From Spirosoma sp. SC4-14 (GTDB lineage: Bacteria > Bacteroidota > Bacteroidia > Cytophagales > Spirosomataceae): 64,000 bases of DNA. Made by a program: the position numbers and the translations under genes. Below the pieces are notes generated by a model. It saw only the letters and a program-made list of their open reading frames with translations, ran no database searches and was not told the origin of the DNA. The stretch spans positions 7,247,001 through 7,311,000 of the forward strand of contig NZ_CP147518.1 of NCBI RefSeq assembly GCF_037201965.1. Reading direction: 5' to 3'. Shown here in pieces: positions 52,528-61,401 of the stretch (its first letter is position 1; the number at the start of each line of letters is the position of its first letter).

Positions 52528-53640
52528 ATGAATCGTCGTTTTCTTCCCGGCTTTCGCTCACAAGCGTGGTGGGGCGTGGCCATTCATTATACTTTTTTCG
52601 CTCTGTCCTGTTCATTTCTGTATGCCCAGGCTCCACGCGGCAATCAATTGACCGGAACATGGATTGGTGTCCACGCGGAGTGGGATCTGGATTTCGTTTG
52701 CCCGCTACCAACTTATCTGCAACTTAACGCCGATGGTAGTTACCGGCTTGGCATGGTCGATGGTTCAGCCAGTCCGCACATATCGACCTGGGCTATTGAG
52801 GGCGATTCGGTTCGTCTGGATACTATACACTTTGCGCCTGGGCTTGTTACCCGGCAAAATGATCTGTTACGTATTGGAACAGCTTACCCAATGCTCTTCC
52901 GACGATTTACCGACATAGCCATTGATTCAGCTCTGGTTTACCAAAAACTGGCAGGGCGGGTCTGGCAGAGCGACAGCCTACTGGTGAGCTTGTATAAAGA
53001 TGGCAAAGTGAGTCTTGAAAATACGAGAACCAAACAACGAACGGCCCATTTCTGGCAACTATCCCGATTTGGCCAGTCGGTCTTTCTGACGATTCGCGGT
53101 AATCAGTATAATCGCGATGGCAATTACAAACCATTGTGGCAAGTGGCAAGTGTGAGCCCACAACAGGCTCAGCTTATTGGCTGGGATGGTGAGGCAGTTC
53201 ATAAAAAGTCGTTCAAGCTCATGAGAGCGCTATCGGCAACCGATGTTTGCCAGCCTTCCGGTTTTCAAACCTGCGATGTTTGTTTCAGGCAAATCTGGCG
53301 GGAGGTGCCAATGAGTCGTACGCATAAACGATATGATTTGACAAAACTATTCTTCCAGCAGTATCAGCCCGTTTTTCAGGTTGGGCAGTCCGGGCTGATT
53401 CGTATTCAGTTTGTTGTTAACTGTCAGGGCGAACGTGGCTTGTTTTCGGTAAGTGGTTATGGCGAAGACTATTGTCCTAAGCGCTTCGATTCGCGCATTA
53501 CCGATCAGTTGTTAGCGCTTTGCCGCGACCGCGTTTTTACTGACGATGGGTCTCCTTCATTAGACAACTCCTCCAACGACATAGCTGTTTCGTTAACCTT
53601 CCGGCTGAAAGATGGCCGACTAATCGACATGCTACCATGA
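52528..53640 (+). CDS. Secreted protein of unknown function in the MoxR operon
   Basis: 370 residues with a signal peptide (about 1-34, WGVAIHYTFFALSCSFLYAQ). Residues about 38-110 (LTGTWIGVHAEWDLDFVCPLPTYLQLNADGSYRL) look like a lipocalin-type/DUF4488-like small beta-barrel; a second similar segment is at about 130-215 (AGRVWQSDSLLVSLYKDGKVSLEN). The C-terminal 100 residues include QSGLIRIQFVVNCQGERGLFSV, which resembles a TonB-C-like repeat. I do not recognise the whole. It overlaps the next gene by 4 bp (ATGA), so the pair is translationally coupled. Confidence 0.75.
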   Translation: MNRRFLPGFRSQAWWGVAIHYTFFALSCSFLYAQAPRGNQLTGTWIGVHAEWDLDFVCPLPTYLQLNADGSYRLGMVDGSASPHISTWAIEGDSVRLDTIHFAPGLVTRQNDLLRIGTAYPMLFRRFTDIAIDSALVYQKLAGRVWQSDSLLVSLYKDGKVSLENTRTKQRTAHFWQLSRFGQSVFLTIRGNQYNRDGNYKPLWQVASVSPQQAQLIGWDGEAVHKKSFKLMRALSATDVCQPSGFQTCDVCFRQIWREVPMSRTHKRYDLTKLFFQQYQPVFQVGQSGLIRIQFVVNCQGERGLFSVSGYGEDYCPKRFDSRITDQLLALCRDRVFTDDGSPSLDNSSNDIAVSLTFRLKDGRLIDMLP

Positions 53641-54455
53641 AACAGATCAGCTTTCTTTTTCTGTTTTTGTCGGTTTCTGCCTATGCGCAGGAAGGAGAAT
53701 ATTATCTGAAACGGTCGAAGACCATGCTGGCAGAAAACCGCAAGGCTCAGACAAGGTTCTTTTTTGCCGAAAAACGAGAACAACGGCGGCTGGATACCCT
53801 TTCGGCCAGCGCTCAAAATGACCGCTATCGCGCCCTAAACGCTCTTTGGCAGGGCAACTATGAGCGAGCGTCCTACTGGCTCGAAAAAACGGCGGCTACG
53901 TATCCTAAAGAACATGCTTTTGTTGGCGAAATTTATCTGGATCAACTACACGATTATACGCTTGCCATCCAGCATTTTAATGCCTATGATGTCTTAACGC
54001 CTAACTTCGACGATATTATTCGACATAATCCGGTCAGTTATTATCGCGGACTTGCCTACCGTGGTCTGGGTAATCAGCGAAAAGCGATAGAACAATTTTC
54101 GATAGCTATCGATTCACTGGCGAACAAACACGGTGCAGAATGGGTCAACTACCGGCAGTTCGTTAGTCGGGCCGTAAGTTATATTGAAGTACAGCAACCC
54201 GAACTAGCCCTGGCCGATTTGGACAAAGCCTTACGCAATTTTAACCGTAGTGCGCTGGCTCAATATCACCGTGGCCGGGCGTTGCTCCGGTTGAACCGGA
54301 CTGCCGAAGCCATGACGGCTTTTCTGGATGCATCCTTTTTCTTCAAAGCCTTACGGACCGAACGCACCGGCGACTATCAGGAAGATGATCATAACCCAGT
54401 TTACGAAGCAGAAATTGACGAAGCTATTCAAAACCTTAAATCCCTGAACCGTTGA
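53637..54455 (+). CDS. Secreted TPR-repeat protein of the MoxR operon
   Basis: 272 residues, signal peptide 1-17 (MKQISFLFLFLSVSAYAQ). Tetratricopeptide helices from about 60 on: RALNALWQGNYERASYWLEKTAATYPKEHAF, YRGLAYRGLGNQRKAIEQFSIAIDSLANKHG (about 140-170), and PELALADLDKALRNFNRSALAQYHRGRALLRLNRTAEAMTAFLDA (about 193-237). TPR domains mediate protein contacts; MoxR/VWA operons of Bacteroidetes commonly have TPR proteins. It overlaps both neighbours by 4 bp. Confidence 0.85.
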   Translation: MKQISFLFLFLSVSAYAQEGEYYLKRSKTMLAENRKAQTRFFFAEKREQRRLDTLSASAQNDRYRALNALWQGNYERASYWLEKTAATYPKEHAFVGEIYLDQLHDYTLAIQHFNAYDVLTPNFDDIIRHNPVSYYRGLAYRGLGNQRKAIEQFSIAIDSLANKHGAEWVNYRQFVSRAVSYIEVQQPELALADLDKALRNFNRSALAQYHRGRALLRLNRTAEAMTAFLDASFFFKALRTERTGDYQEDDHNPVYEAEIDEAIQNLKSLNR

Positions 54456-55813
54456 CGTTTCTCCGACCTCTGTTTGTTTCGGCCCGCCTGTGGTTCACGC
54501 TTATGGCCTTTGTGCTCTTATTTGTGGCGGCCTACGCTTTCCCAATTCTGTTTCCGCTGGTGCAGATCGGTTTTGTTATGTTCATCATTCTAATCGGTAT
54601 CGATGGCTGGCTATTGTTCCGAACAAAGTCTGCCCCGAATCGTGGAGCTTTTTTCGCCCGGCGGCAAGTGCCCGAACGATTGTCGAATGGCGACGAGAAC
54701 CCACTGACCATTTTTCTCGAAAACCAGTATCCATTTCAGGTTCAGATAGAGGTGATCGACGAAATTCCGTTTCAGTTTCAACGGCGCGATGTGCTTTTCC
54801 GCACTACATTGAATGCTCGGGAGACCCGAACGATCCGCTACGAATTGCGTCCTGTTCGCCGGGGCGAATATAGTTTTGGAGCCGTCAATGTTTTTGTCCT
54901 GACGCCTTTGGGCCTACTAAAGCGCCGGTATCAGTTCGAGCAGGGGAAAATGGTAGCTGTGTATCCGTCGTTTTTACAAATGCGTCAATACGAACTGCTG
55001 GCCGCCACCAATCGGCTCAACGAAGTAGGTATTAAGCGCCTTCGACGTATCGGCCATAGCATGGAATTTGAACAGGTTCGCCCTTACAGTACTGGCGACG
55101 ACGTTCGGACGGTAAACTGGAAAGCCACATCGCGCCGAACCGATTCGCAGGGGGCTACGCTCATGGTCAACGCCTATCAGGACGAGCGTTCACAACCTGT
55201 TTATTGCCTGATCGATAAAGGCCGGGTGATGCAATCGCCCTTCGAAGGGCTAACCCTTCTCGATTATGCCATCAATGCCAGTCTGGTGCTTAGCAATATC
55301 GCATTGATGAAACAGGACCGGGCCGGTATTCTGACCTTCTCCGATCATGTAGGTCAGTTACTTCCGGCTGATCGGCGAACGGGCCATATGCTCAAAATTC
55401 TGGAACTCCTCTATCGACAGAAAACCCACTTTCTGGAAAGCGATTACGAGAGTCTTTATTCCAGCGTACGCCAGCATATACGGCATCGGAGTTTACTGCT
55501 CCTGTTTACCAATTTTGAGACGGTCAACGCTATGCACCGTCAGCTACCCTACCTGCGTCGGCTTGCTAAAGATCATTTGCTGCTGGTTATTTTTTTCGAG
55601 AATACCGAACTGCGTAGCCTGCTGGATCAGCCAGCTACCGATACAGAACAAATTTACCTCAAAACAATTGGCGAGAAATTCGCCTATGAAAAGAAGCAGA
55701 TTCTGAAAGAATTGGCTCAGTATGGCATTCAAACGATTCTGACCGCGCCCCAAAACCTAACAGCCAACACGGTCAATAAATACCTGGAATTGAAAGCGCG
55801 GGGAATGATTTAG
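54452..55813 (+). CDS. DUF58 domain-containing protein
   Basis: 453 residues from a TTG start (54452) that overlaps the previous stop as TTGA. MTFLRPLFVSARLWFTLMAF corresponds to the family's usual beginning, so the TTG was kept. Two membrane helices in the first 55 residues, a beta-rich cytoplasmic part, then the DUF58 core LRRIGHSMEFEQVRPYSTGDDVRTVNWKATSRR (about 197-229), and a VWA-like fold (QPVYCLIDKGRVMQ, LVLSNIALMKQDRAGILTFSDHVG). DUF58 proteins are the partner substrates of MoxR ATPases. Last gene of the operon. Confidence 0.92.
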   Translation: MTFLRPLFVSARLWFTLMAFVLLFVAAYAFPILFPLVQIGFVMFIILIGIDGWLLFRTKSAPNRGAFFARRQVPERLSNGDENPLTIFLENQYPFQVQIEVIDEIPFQFQRRDVLFRTTLNARETRTIRYELRPVRRGEYSFGAVNVFVLTPLGLLKRRYQFEQGKMVAVYPSFLQMRQYELLAATNRLNEVGIKRLRRIGHSMEFEQVRPYSTGDDVRTVNWKATSRRTDSQGATLMVNAYQDERSQPVYCLIDKGRVMQSPFEGLTLLDYAINASLVLSNIALMKQDRAGILTFSDHVGQLLPADRRTGHMLKILELLYRQKTHFLESDYESLYSSVRQHIRHRSLLLLFTNFETVNAMHRQLPYLRRLAKDHLLLVIFFENTELRSLLDQPATDTEQIYLKTIGEKFAYEKKQILKELAQYGIQTILTAPQNLTANTVNKYLELKARGMI

Positions 55814-55897
55814 AGAATTAGTGATTTACCTTCGGCCGTTGGTCATTTGTAAATTCTCTTCCTAAGAACCAGTGACGCCGAAGGCAAGATAAACAGT

Positions 55898-56116
55898 TTA
55901 ATTATCGCCAAGGCTTCCTTTAACCGATTCGTAATCGGACTTAATTCGTCCCATTTCCTTGGCCAGAAAGACTTGAAGCTGTCGATTGAATTCGTCTTTT
56001 TCTTCGTCGGAAAGGGACGCATACAGCTCTTTTAATTCCTGATTGATCGCTGCCCGCTCGGCATTATCAACCGCGTTGATGGACCGATAATGGTATTTTT
56101 TAAAATTATACTCCAT
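55898..56116 (-). CDS. Small hypothetical protein
   Basis: 72 residues (MEYNFKKYHYRSINAVDNAERAAINQELKE...), highly charged and predicted helical, with alternating Glu/Lys/Asp heptads that suggest a short coiled coil. ATG at 56114-56116. It follows a second small ORF by 3 bp on the same strand. No domain recognised. Codon use is normal for the region, which supports a real gene, but its function is unknown. Confidence 0.55.
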   Translation of the reverse strand: MEYNFKKYHYRSINAVDNAERAAINQELKELYASLSDEEKDEFNRQLQVFLAKEMGRIKSDYESVKGSLGDN

Positions 56117-56119
56117 AGT

Positions 56120-56335
56120 TTATTCTTCAGGCAAATTGGTAAAATCTCTTCTATACAAACTGACATCCGTCGATGGTAACCAGGCTGTCAGTAGATACAC
56201 AATGAAGTGTTTCCAGCCAGCCATTAGGTTGTTCAGTCTGTCGGTAAACAAATCTACAAACACCAGTTCCCGCGCCGTGGCCACCTTTTCATAGTTTGGC
56301 CGTTTAGCCGTCGGTCTCAATAAGAAATTCCTCAA
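56120..56335 (-). CDS. Possible small hypothetical protein
   Basis: 71 residues from a TTG start (56333-56335: LRNFLLRPTAKRPNYEKVAT), with one hydrophobic stretch (MAGWKHFIVYLLTAWLP, about 39-55) that could be a membrane segment. The gene is adjacent to the coiled-coil ORF at 55898. No ATG is available near the start, so this could be a remnant. Kept only because the two small ORFs are neatly spaced. Confidence 0.4.
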   Translation of the reverse strand: MRNFLLRPTAKRPNYEKVATARELVFVDLFTDRLNNLMAGWKHFIVYLLTAWLPSTDVSLYRRDFTNLPEE

Positions 56336-56466
56336 ATTCCTCCCAGGATGCAGCTATAGTGACCCGTTCACTAGGCCCAAGCACTGCTCATTGGTTAGCC
56401 ATATTTTCGCTACAACCTGCATATAGTTTTGGCTTTTAAGTAAAGATACAGGAATCGGCTATAATG

Positions 56467-56494
56467 CAAAAAGCCCCTTCATACGAAAGGGCTT
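56467..56494 (-). terminator. tatC terminator
   Basis: On the minus strand GAAGCCCTTTCGTATGAAGGGGCTTTTTG forms a 10 bp stem with one mismatch, a short loop and a T5 tail, 22 bp after the tatC stop. Confidence 0.75.
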
Positions 56495-56515
56495 CCTGTT
56501 TAATAGGTATTCTTT

Positions 56516-57373
56516 TTATGATTTTGCCAGTTCCTGTTCTTCTTTGAGCCGGTTCCGTTCAATCCGACCCGACACAATGATACTCACTTCATAAAGTAGT
56601 GTTAATGGCAGCGCTACCAGCACCTGGCTATAAATATCGGGTGATGGTGTGATGATCCCGGCAACCACCAAAATCACAATCCAGGCGTGTCTGCGATATT
56701 CACGCATAAATTTTGGTGTTAAAACGCCTACTTTCGACAGTACATAGGCTACCATCGGCATCTGAAAGATTAAGGCACACCCTAACGAAAGCGTTACCAG
56801 TATCCCAATGTAGGAGGTTATATCAAATTGGTTTTTGATCTCTGGAGTGATTTGAAAGTTTGCCAGAAAATTGATTGCCAGCGGAGATACGATAAAATAG
56901 CCAAAAAGAAGCCCCATTAAAAACAGGATCGACACATAAAATACGGCTCCCCGGGCAGCCTGCTTTTCGACCGATCGCAGACCGGGTTTAATGAACCGCC
57001 ACAACTCCCAGAAGGCATATGGAAATGCAAAGCAAAGGCCAATAATAGCCGATGATGTCATGGCCATCGTAAACTGATCTGACACACCCAGCGATTGCAA
57101 CTCAAAATTAAGTTTCTTCACGCATAAATCGGCATAACCGGTTTTGTCTGCCAGTTTACACATCATTCGATATGTCCAGAAGTCAGGGTTTTTAGGCCCC
57201 ATAATGACGACATCAAAAATTTCTTCGATGAAAATAAAGGCAATGATGGCAAACACAAAAATGGAGCCAACGGCCCGAATTATGTGCCAGCGAAGCTCTT
57301 CCAGATGGTCAAGAAAGGACATCTCCTTGCCATCGGCTTCGATCTCCTCATCGGTCATTTGATCTAGTGGCAT
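56516..57373 (-). CDS. tatC: Sec-independent protein translocase TatC
   Basis: 285 residues with six membrane helices. Family signature near the N-terminus MSFLDHLEELRWHIIRAVGSIFVF (about 18-41), then SAIIGLCFAFPYAFWELWRFIKPGLRSVEK (about 107-136) and FFIVSPLAINF; a longer N-terminal acidic extension (MPLDQMTDEEIEADGKE). TatC binds twin-arginine signals and forms the Tat translocase core. tatA/B are not in the window. The RR-signal protein at 44040 is a candidate substrate. Confidence 0.96.
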   Translation of the reverse strand: MPLDQMTDEEIEADGKEMSFLDHLEELRWHIIRAVGSIFVFAIIAFIFIEEIFDVVIMGPKNPDFWTYRMMCKLADKTGYADLCVKKLNFELQSLGVSDQFTMAMTSSAIIGLCFAFPYAFWELWRFIKPGLRSVEKQAARGAVFYVSILFLMGLLFGYFIVSPLAINFLANFQITPEIKNQFDITSYIGILVTLSLGCALIFQMPMVAYVLSKVGVLTPKFMREYRRHAWIVILVVAGIITPSPDIYSQVLVALPLTLLYEVSIIVSGRIERNRLKEEQELAKS

Positions 57374-57385
57374 TGTTCTAACTAC

Positions 57386-57424
57386 GAATGATTGAATGAC
57401 TGAATAATTGAATGATTGAATGAG
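57386..57424. repeat. 8 bp tandem repeat, about five units
   Basis: Units GAATGATT, GAATGACT, GAATAATT, GAATGATT and GAATGAG follow each other at 57386-57424, in the gap between tatC and glyA, 13 bp upstream of tatC's start. Unit number may vary between strains and alter tatC expression (inference). Confidence 0.65.
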
Positions 57425-57474
57425 AAAAATCTACCTATCAGCGAGCACGATTTATTCAATCCCTCAATCATCAA

Positions 57475-58764
57475 TTAACTTTTATAGAGCGGAAATGCTT
57501 TCATCCACTCGTTGATTTCCTCTTTAACGGTCGCTAAGGTCGCTTCGTTGTCATGATTCATCAGCACCTTGTCGATATATACGACAATTTGCTCCATGTC
57601 CGATTCTTTCAGTCCGCGCGTTGTCATGGCGGCCGTTCCCACCCGAATACCCGACGTTACCATCGGCGACTTATCATCGAACGGAACCATATTCTTATTG
57701 ATGGTGATGTCTGCCTTAATCAGGGTATTTTCGGCCAGTTTACCGGTCAGGCCTTTGGAGCGCAGATCGATCAGCATCAGGTGATTATCCGTACCCCCCG
57801 AAATAATGTCGTAACCACGATTCAGGAAGGCGCTGGCCATTGCCTGCGCATTGGCTTTCACCTGAACGGCATAATCGTAGAAATCGTCGGATAGAGCTTC
57901 GCCAAATGCTACGGCTTTGGCTGCAATAATATGCTCCAGCGGCCCGCCCTGCGTACCAGGGAATACGCCCGAATCGAGCAGCGACGACATTAACCGCAAT
58001 TCGCCTTTCAGGGTTTTGATACCAAACGGATTTTCGAAATCATCACGCATCATAATCATACCACCACGCGTACCACGGAGGGTTTTGTGCGTAGTTGTTG
58101 TAACAATATGTGCGTAAGCCAACGGATCGTTCAGCAACCCTTTCGCAATCAGTCCGGCCGGGTGCGACACGTCGGCCAGCAACAGCGCGCCTACTTCGTC
58201 GGCAATGGCACGCAAACGGGCATAATCCCAGTCGCGGCTATAGGCCGACGCACCGCAGATCAGCATTTTAGGTTTTTCGCGCTTAGCGGTTTCTTCTACA
58301 ACATCGTAGTTGATAACGCCTGTTTCCTTCTCTACACCGTAGAACGTTGGCCGGAAATATTTTCCTGAAATATTAACTGGCGACCCGTGGGTAAGGTGAC
58401 CACCGTGCGACAGGTCGAAACCCAAAATGGTATCGCCCGGCTGAAGGCAGGCCAGAAATACGGCCGTATTGGCCTGAGCACCCGAGTGCGGCTGCACATT
58501 GGCCCAGGTTGCACCAAACAGTTCTTTAGCCCGATCAATGGCAATTTGTTCGACCTGATCAACTACCTCACAGCCACCGTAGTAGCGCTTACCGGGTAAT
58601 CCTTCGGCATATTTGTTAGTTAGAACGCTCCCGGCCGCTTCCATAACGGCAGGTGACACAAAATTTTCAGACGCAATTAATTCAATGCCCGACTCCTGAC
58701 GGTGTTTTTCTTTGGCAATCAGGTCAAATACCTGCGTATCGCGGGTGGTGGTGACGGTAGTCAT
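57475..58764 (-). CDS. glyA: Serine hydroxymethyltransferase
   Basis: 429 residues, type I PLP fold. ESGIELIASENFVSPAVMEAAGSVLTNKYAEGLPGKRYYGGCEVVD (about 24-69) is the SHMT signature, HSGAQANTAVFLA (about 96-108) binds PLP, and the Schiff-base Lys lies in HIVTTTTHKTLRGTRGGMI (about 216-234, Lys at about 225). It interconverts serine and glycine with tetrahydrofolate, supplying one-carbon units. A central metabolism gene; single transcription unit upstream of tatC. Confidence 0.98.
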   Translation of the reverse strand: MTTVTTTRDTQVFDLIAKEKHRQESGIELIASENFVSPAVMEAAGSVLTNKYAEGLPGKRYYGGCEVVDQVEQIAIDRAKELFGATWANVQPHSGAQANTAVFLACLQPGDTILGFDLSHGGHLTHGSPVNISGKYFRPTFYGVEKETGVINYDVVEETAKREKPKMLICGASAYSRDWDYARLRAIADEVGALLLADVSHPAGLIAKGLLNDPLAYAHIVTTTTHKTLRGTRGGMIMMRDDFENPFGIKTLKGELRLMSSLLDSGVFPGTQGGPLEHIIAAKAVAFGEALSDDFYDYAVQVKANAQAMASAFLNRGYDIISGGTDNHLMLIDLRSKGLTGKLAENTLIKADITINKNMVPFDDKSPMVTSGIRVGTAAMTTRGLKESDMEQIVVYIDKVLMNHDNEATLATVKEEINEWMKAFPLYKS

Positions 58765-58848
58765 GCTATGAGCGGTTTGTGCTTTCGTTTCTCAAGATCT
58801 GGTTGCAAAAAACATAAACAAATCGGCAACCAAACAAGCAGTTACTCA

Positions 58849-58856
58849 CAAAGGTA
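58849..58856 (-). promoter_or_regulatory. Candidate glyA -7 element
   Basis: The minus strand reads TACCTTTG (TAnnTTTG class), 85 bp upstream of the glyA ATG. No matching -33 box was found at 19-20 bp. The rest of the 286 bp gap 58765-59050 holds only a small GACAAT/ATTGTC hairpin near 58996-59013 that might be an operator. Confidence 0.4.
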
Positions 58857-59050
58857 CGGCGGAAAACGGTAGGATGTTGGAGATTTTTGGTATCCGTTAA
58901 ACTACAATTAAATATAGCGCCTGTAACAGCTATAGATACGTTTTTCGTGTTCTGATTAAACCTTCACTTTTAACTTTTATCCTATTGGCAAACAAGACAA
59001 TTCTAGGATTGTCATTGTAATGTAGAGTTTACTAAAATACATAAAACGCT

Positions 59051-59356
59051 ATGAAAACTATCAGTAATCGAGTAAAAGCGCTGTTTGTATTTGCCCTATT
59101 GTTTTCGGCTGTTTTTACGGCCTGCACCGCAACAGCGACCACTCAGGGGCCTCCGCCCCCACGTGTTGAGGTTATTCCAAGAGCTCCATCTGTTCGTCAT
59201 GTCTGGGTTCCCGGCCATTATGTACGCCGGGGTCGCAATTATATCTGGGTCAATGGTTATTATCGGGTTGCCCCGGCTCGCTACACAGCCTGGGCACCTG
59301 GTCACTGGCGGCAAACCCGCCGGGGCCCGGTTTGGGTCAATGGCCACTGGCGTTAA
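59051..59356 (+). CDS. WXXGXW/YXWGXW-repeat lipoprotein
   Basis: 101 residues: a lipoprotein signal with lipobox LFSAVFTAC (Cys at about 25), a Pro-rich linker (GPPPPRVEVIPRAP), then three beta repeats VWVPGHYVRRGRNYIWVNGYY, AWAPGHWRQTRRGPVWVNGHW of the WxPGHW / WVxGxW type. These small repeats occur in envelope lipoproteins of many bacteria, without a proven function. It is anchored by its acyl chain in the inner or outer membrane. Followed by a terminator shared with the convergent AraC gene. Confidence 0.88.
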   Translation: MKTISNRVKALFVFALLFSAVFTACTATATTQGPPPPRVEVIPRAPSVRHVWVPGHYVRRGRNYIWVNGYYRVAPARYTAWAPGHWRQTRRGPVWVNGHWR

Positions 59357-59370
59357 TCTCTATTTACTCA

Positions 59371-59405
59371 AAACAGCCACCCTATTAAGACAAGGGTGGC
59401 TGTTT
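59371..59405. terminator. Bidirectional terminator
   Basis: A perfect 13 bp stem (AAACAGCCACCCT with AGGGTGGCTGTTT) and a 9 nt loop, flanked by A- and T-rich sequence, between the convergent lipoprotein and AraC genes. Confidence 0.85.
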
Positions 59406-59408
59406 CAT

Positions 59409-60278
59409 TTACTTCTGTTTCGACATAACCTGATACTGAAGTGGTGTAACTCCCGTATAAAGTTTAAACTGCCGATGAAAGTGTGAATTATTATTAAAAC
59501 CGCACTCCAGACAAACCTGACTAATACTTAAATCCAGCTCGGCCAGTAATTTCCGGGCATGACTGATTCGGAGTTCGTTTAAATATTCTACAAACGACTT
59601 TCGGGTCCGTTTCTTAAAATAACGACAAAAGGCCGCCGGAGCCATACCCGCTACCGAGGCAATCTGCTCCATTCGAATCTCCGTCCGAAAATTGCTCAGC
59701 GTGTACTCCAGCACTCGTTTCATTCGCTCGGTTTCCGATGCCCCTGGAGCTAGTTGATACCCTTCGCTAGCTAACAGGGCAGCATTGCGGTCTGCTACCA
59801 GTAGATCCAGAATTTCTAACAAACCCAACAGTTGTAACAATCCTGTTTTTTCGGGCAACTCCTCCAGCTTTGTTAACACCTGCCGACTAATAGGTTGCGC
59901 AAACCGTAAACCATAACGCGAACGTTCGAGCAACTGGCGGATCAGCGTCGCTTCCGGAACTTTCGCCAGCCCCTGTTGAGCAAACTCACCCGTAAACTGT
60001 ATAACAATAGACTGAACTTGCCGAGTGGAGTCTTCCCGATAATATTCGTCGTCGCTTCGCCAGAAATGCGGCAAATCTGGCCCAAGTAATATCAGATCAC
60101 CGGCCTGAAAGGATTCGACATGGTCACCTACAAACCGCCGGCCGTAGCCTTCGACGATATAAGTCAGCTCATATTCAGGATGATAATGCCAGGGCGCATC
60201 GAAATAAGGCAACCGAAACCGCCTGACGAGCACAGAACTTTGCTCTCCAAATGGTAATTTCTCAAATAAAGCCTTCAT
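59409..60278 (-). CDS. AraC-family regulator with cupin sensor domain
   Basis: 289 residues. N-terminal cupin (FDAPWHYHPEYELTYIVEGYGRRFVGDHVESFQAGDLILLGPDLPHFWR, about 28-76) that would bind a sugar or small ligand, and C-terminal double helix-turn-helix (about 185-285; MEQIASVAGMAPAAFCRYFKKRTRKSFVEYLNELRISHARKLL, then QVCLECGFNNNSHFHRQFKLYTGVTPLQYQ). It probably controls the divergent phytanoyl-CoA dioxygenase-like gene; intergenic space is 142 bp. Confidence 0.92.
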   Translation of the reverse strand: MKALFEKLPFGEQSSVLVRRFRLPYFDAPWHYHPEYELTYIVEGYGRRFVGDHVESFQAGDLILLGPDLPHFWRSDDEYYREDSTRQVQSIVIQFTGEFAQQGLAKVPEATLIRQLLERSRYGLRFAQPISRQVLTKLEELPEKTGLLQLLGLLEILDLLVADRNAALLASEGYQLAPGASETERMKRVLEYTLSNFRTEIRMEQIASVAGMAPAAFCRYFKKRTRKSFVEYLNELRISHARKLLAELDLSISQVCLECGFNNNSHFHRQFKLYTGVTPLQYQVMSKQK

Positions 60279-60357
60279 TTATCATCCTATTTTAACCATA
60301 TTAATGAATTTTAACTAAAATTTGGTCAAAAATACATATAAATTAGACAAAACCGCT

Positions 60358-60389
60358 TCTTTTCTACTGCCTGCCATCATCTATTTTTG
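60358..60389 (+). promoter_or_regulatory. Candidate promoter of the dioxygenase gene
   Basis: TATTTTTG at 60382-60389 fits TAnnTTTG, with TTTT about 18 bp before it as a weak -33 box. It gives a leader of about 25 nt to the ATG at 60421 and lies in the gap shared with the AraC gene. Confidence 0.42.
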
Positions 60390-60420
60390 TGTAGTATTTA
60401 TCCCCTTACCGAATTTGTTT

Positions 60421-61254
60421 ATGGAGGCTACGATCAATAAAGAGCAGCTACGGCAGGAGCTCGATACACCGTATGAAGTTAGTCAGTCAGCTATTGCCTT
60501 TTACCAGCAGAACGGTTATATCAAGCTCAAACACGTTCTGAGTCCGGCAACTTTGAACTATTATGGCGAGATTATTACCGATCAGGTTTTTCGGCTTAAT
60601 ACGCTCATTAAGCCAATGGACGAACGGACCACATACGAGCGGGCTTTTCTGCAAATTATGAATCTGTGGCTGGAAGATGAAGAAGCCAAAGAGTTTGTGT
60701 TCTCGAAACGACTGGCTAAAATTGCCACCGACCTGATGGGTGTCGAAGGCGTCCGGCTCTACCATGATCAGGCTCTGTATAAAGAACCATCGGGCGGCAT
60801 TACACCCTGGCATGCCGACCAGTTCTACTGGCCCCTGGCTTCGCCGAAAACCGTTACGGTCTGGATTCCGCTACAGGACACACCGATGGAAATGGGGCCA
60901 CTGGCTTTTGCCGAAGGAAGTCAGCATGTAGAAATCGGGCGTGGTATTGAAATCAGTGATGAAAGCGAACAACTCCTGGCCGATGAACTACAGAAACAGA
61001 ATTTTTCAGTTCACGATACGCCGTTCGAACTTGGCGAAGTGAGCTACCACGCCGGCTGGACGTTCCACCGCGCTGGTCCAAACACATCTGATCGGCCACG
61101 GAAGGTAATGACCATGATTTATATGGATAAAGATCAGATCATTGCTCAGCCCCGCAATCCGTATCAGGTAGCCGATCATGCCAAATGGCTCAACAACGTT
61201 GCGGTAGGCAGCCACCCTCAGGATGAGCTAAATCCGGTGTTATTCAGCTATTAA
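60421..61254 (+). CDS. Phytanoyl-CoA dioxygenase (PhyH) family protein
   Basis: 277 residues from the ATG at 60421 (MEATINKEQLRQELDTPYEV); the longer frame from 60322 crosses the promoter region. Fe(II)/2-oxoglutarate double-stranded beta-helix: the first His-x-Asp in GGITPWHADQFYWPLASPKTVTVWIPLQ (about 125-152), a Gly/Pro turn GPLAFAEGSQH, and the distal His plus the 2-oxoglutarate Arg in SYHAGWTFHRAGPNTSDRPRKVMTMIYM (about 208-235). It hydroxylates an unknown small substrate. Divergent from an AraC-type regulator, a common inducible arrangement. Confidence 0.9.
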   Translation: MEATINKEQLRQELDTPYEVSQSAIAFYQQNGYIKLKHVLSPATLNYYGEIITDQVFRLNTLIKPMDERTTYERAFLQIMNLWLEDEEAKEFVFSKRLAKIATDLMGVEGVRLYHDQALYKEPSGGITPWHADQFYWPLASPKTVTVWIPLQDTPMEMGPLAFAEGSQHVEIGRGIEISDESEQLLADELQKQNFSVHDTPFELGEVSYHAGWTFHRAGPNTSDRPRKVMTMIYMDKDQIIAQPRNPYQVADHAKWLNNVAVGSHPQDELNPVLFSY

Positions 61255-61270
61255 TAACTGATTTCAACAC

Positions 61271-61330
61271 AATAGTCGCTAATCGATAGCAGTTAAAGAA
61301 GAGATTAACTGCCACTGATTAGCGACTATT
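61271..61330. repeat. 60 bp symmetrical stem-loop after the dioxygenase gene
   Basis: Arms 61271-61296 and 61305-61330 pair over 14 outer bp (AATAGTCGCTAATC) and 7 inner bp (CAGTTAA), with a 5 bp internal mismatch and an 8 nt loop. It lies 17 bp after the dioxygenase stop. A strong stem without a T-run; may act as terminator or mRNA stabiliser. Confidence 0.6.
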
Positions 61331-61401
61331 TGCGTACTAGGGAAATGTTTTTGCTCTATTTCTGTTTCCTTATAAAATTATCATCACTTACCCAAAGCGG
61401 T

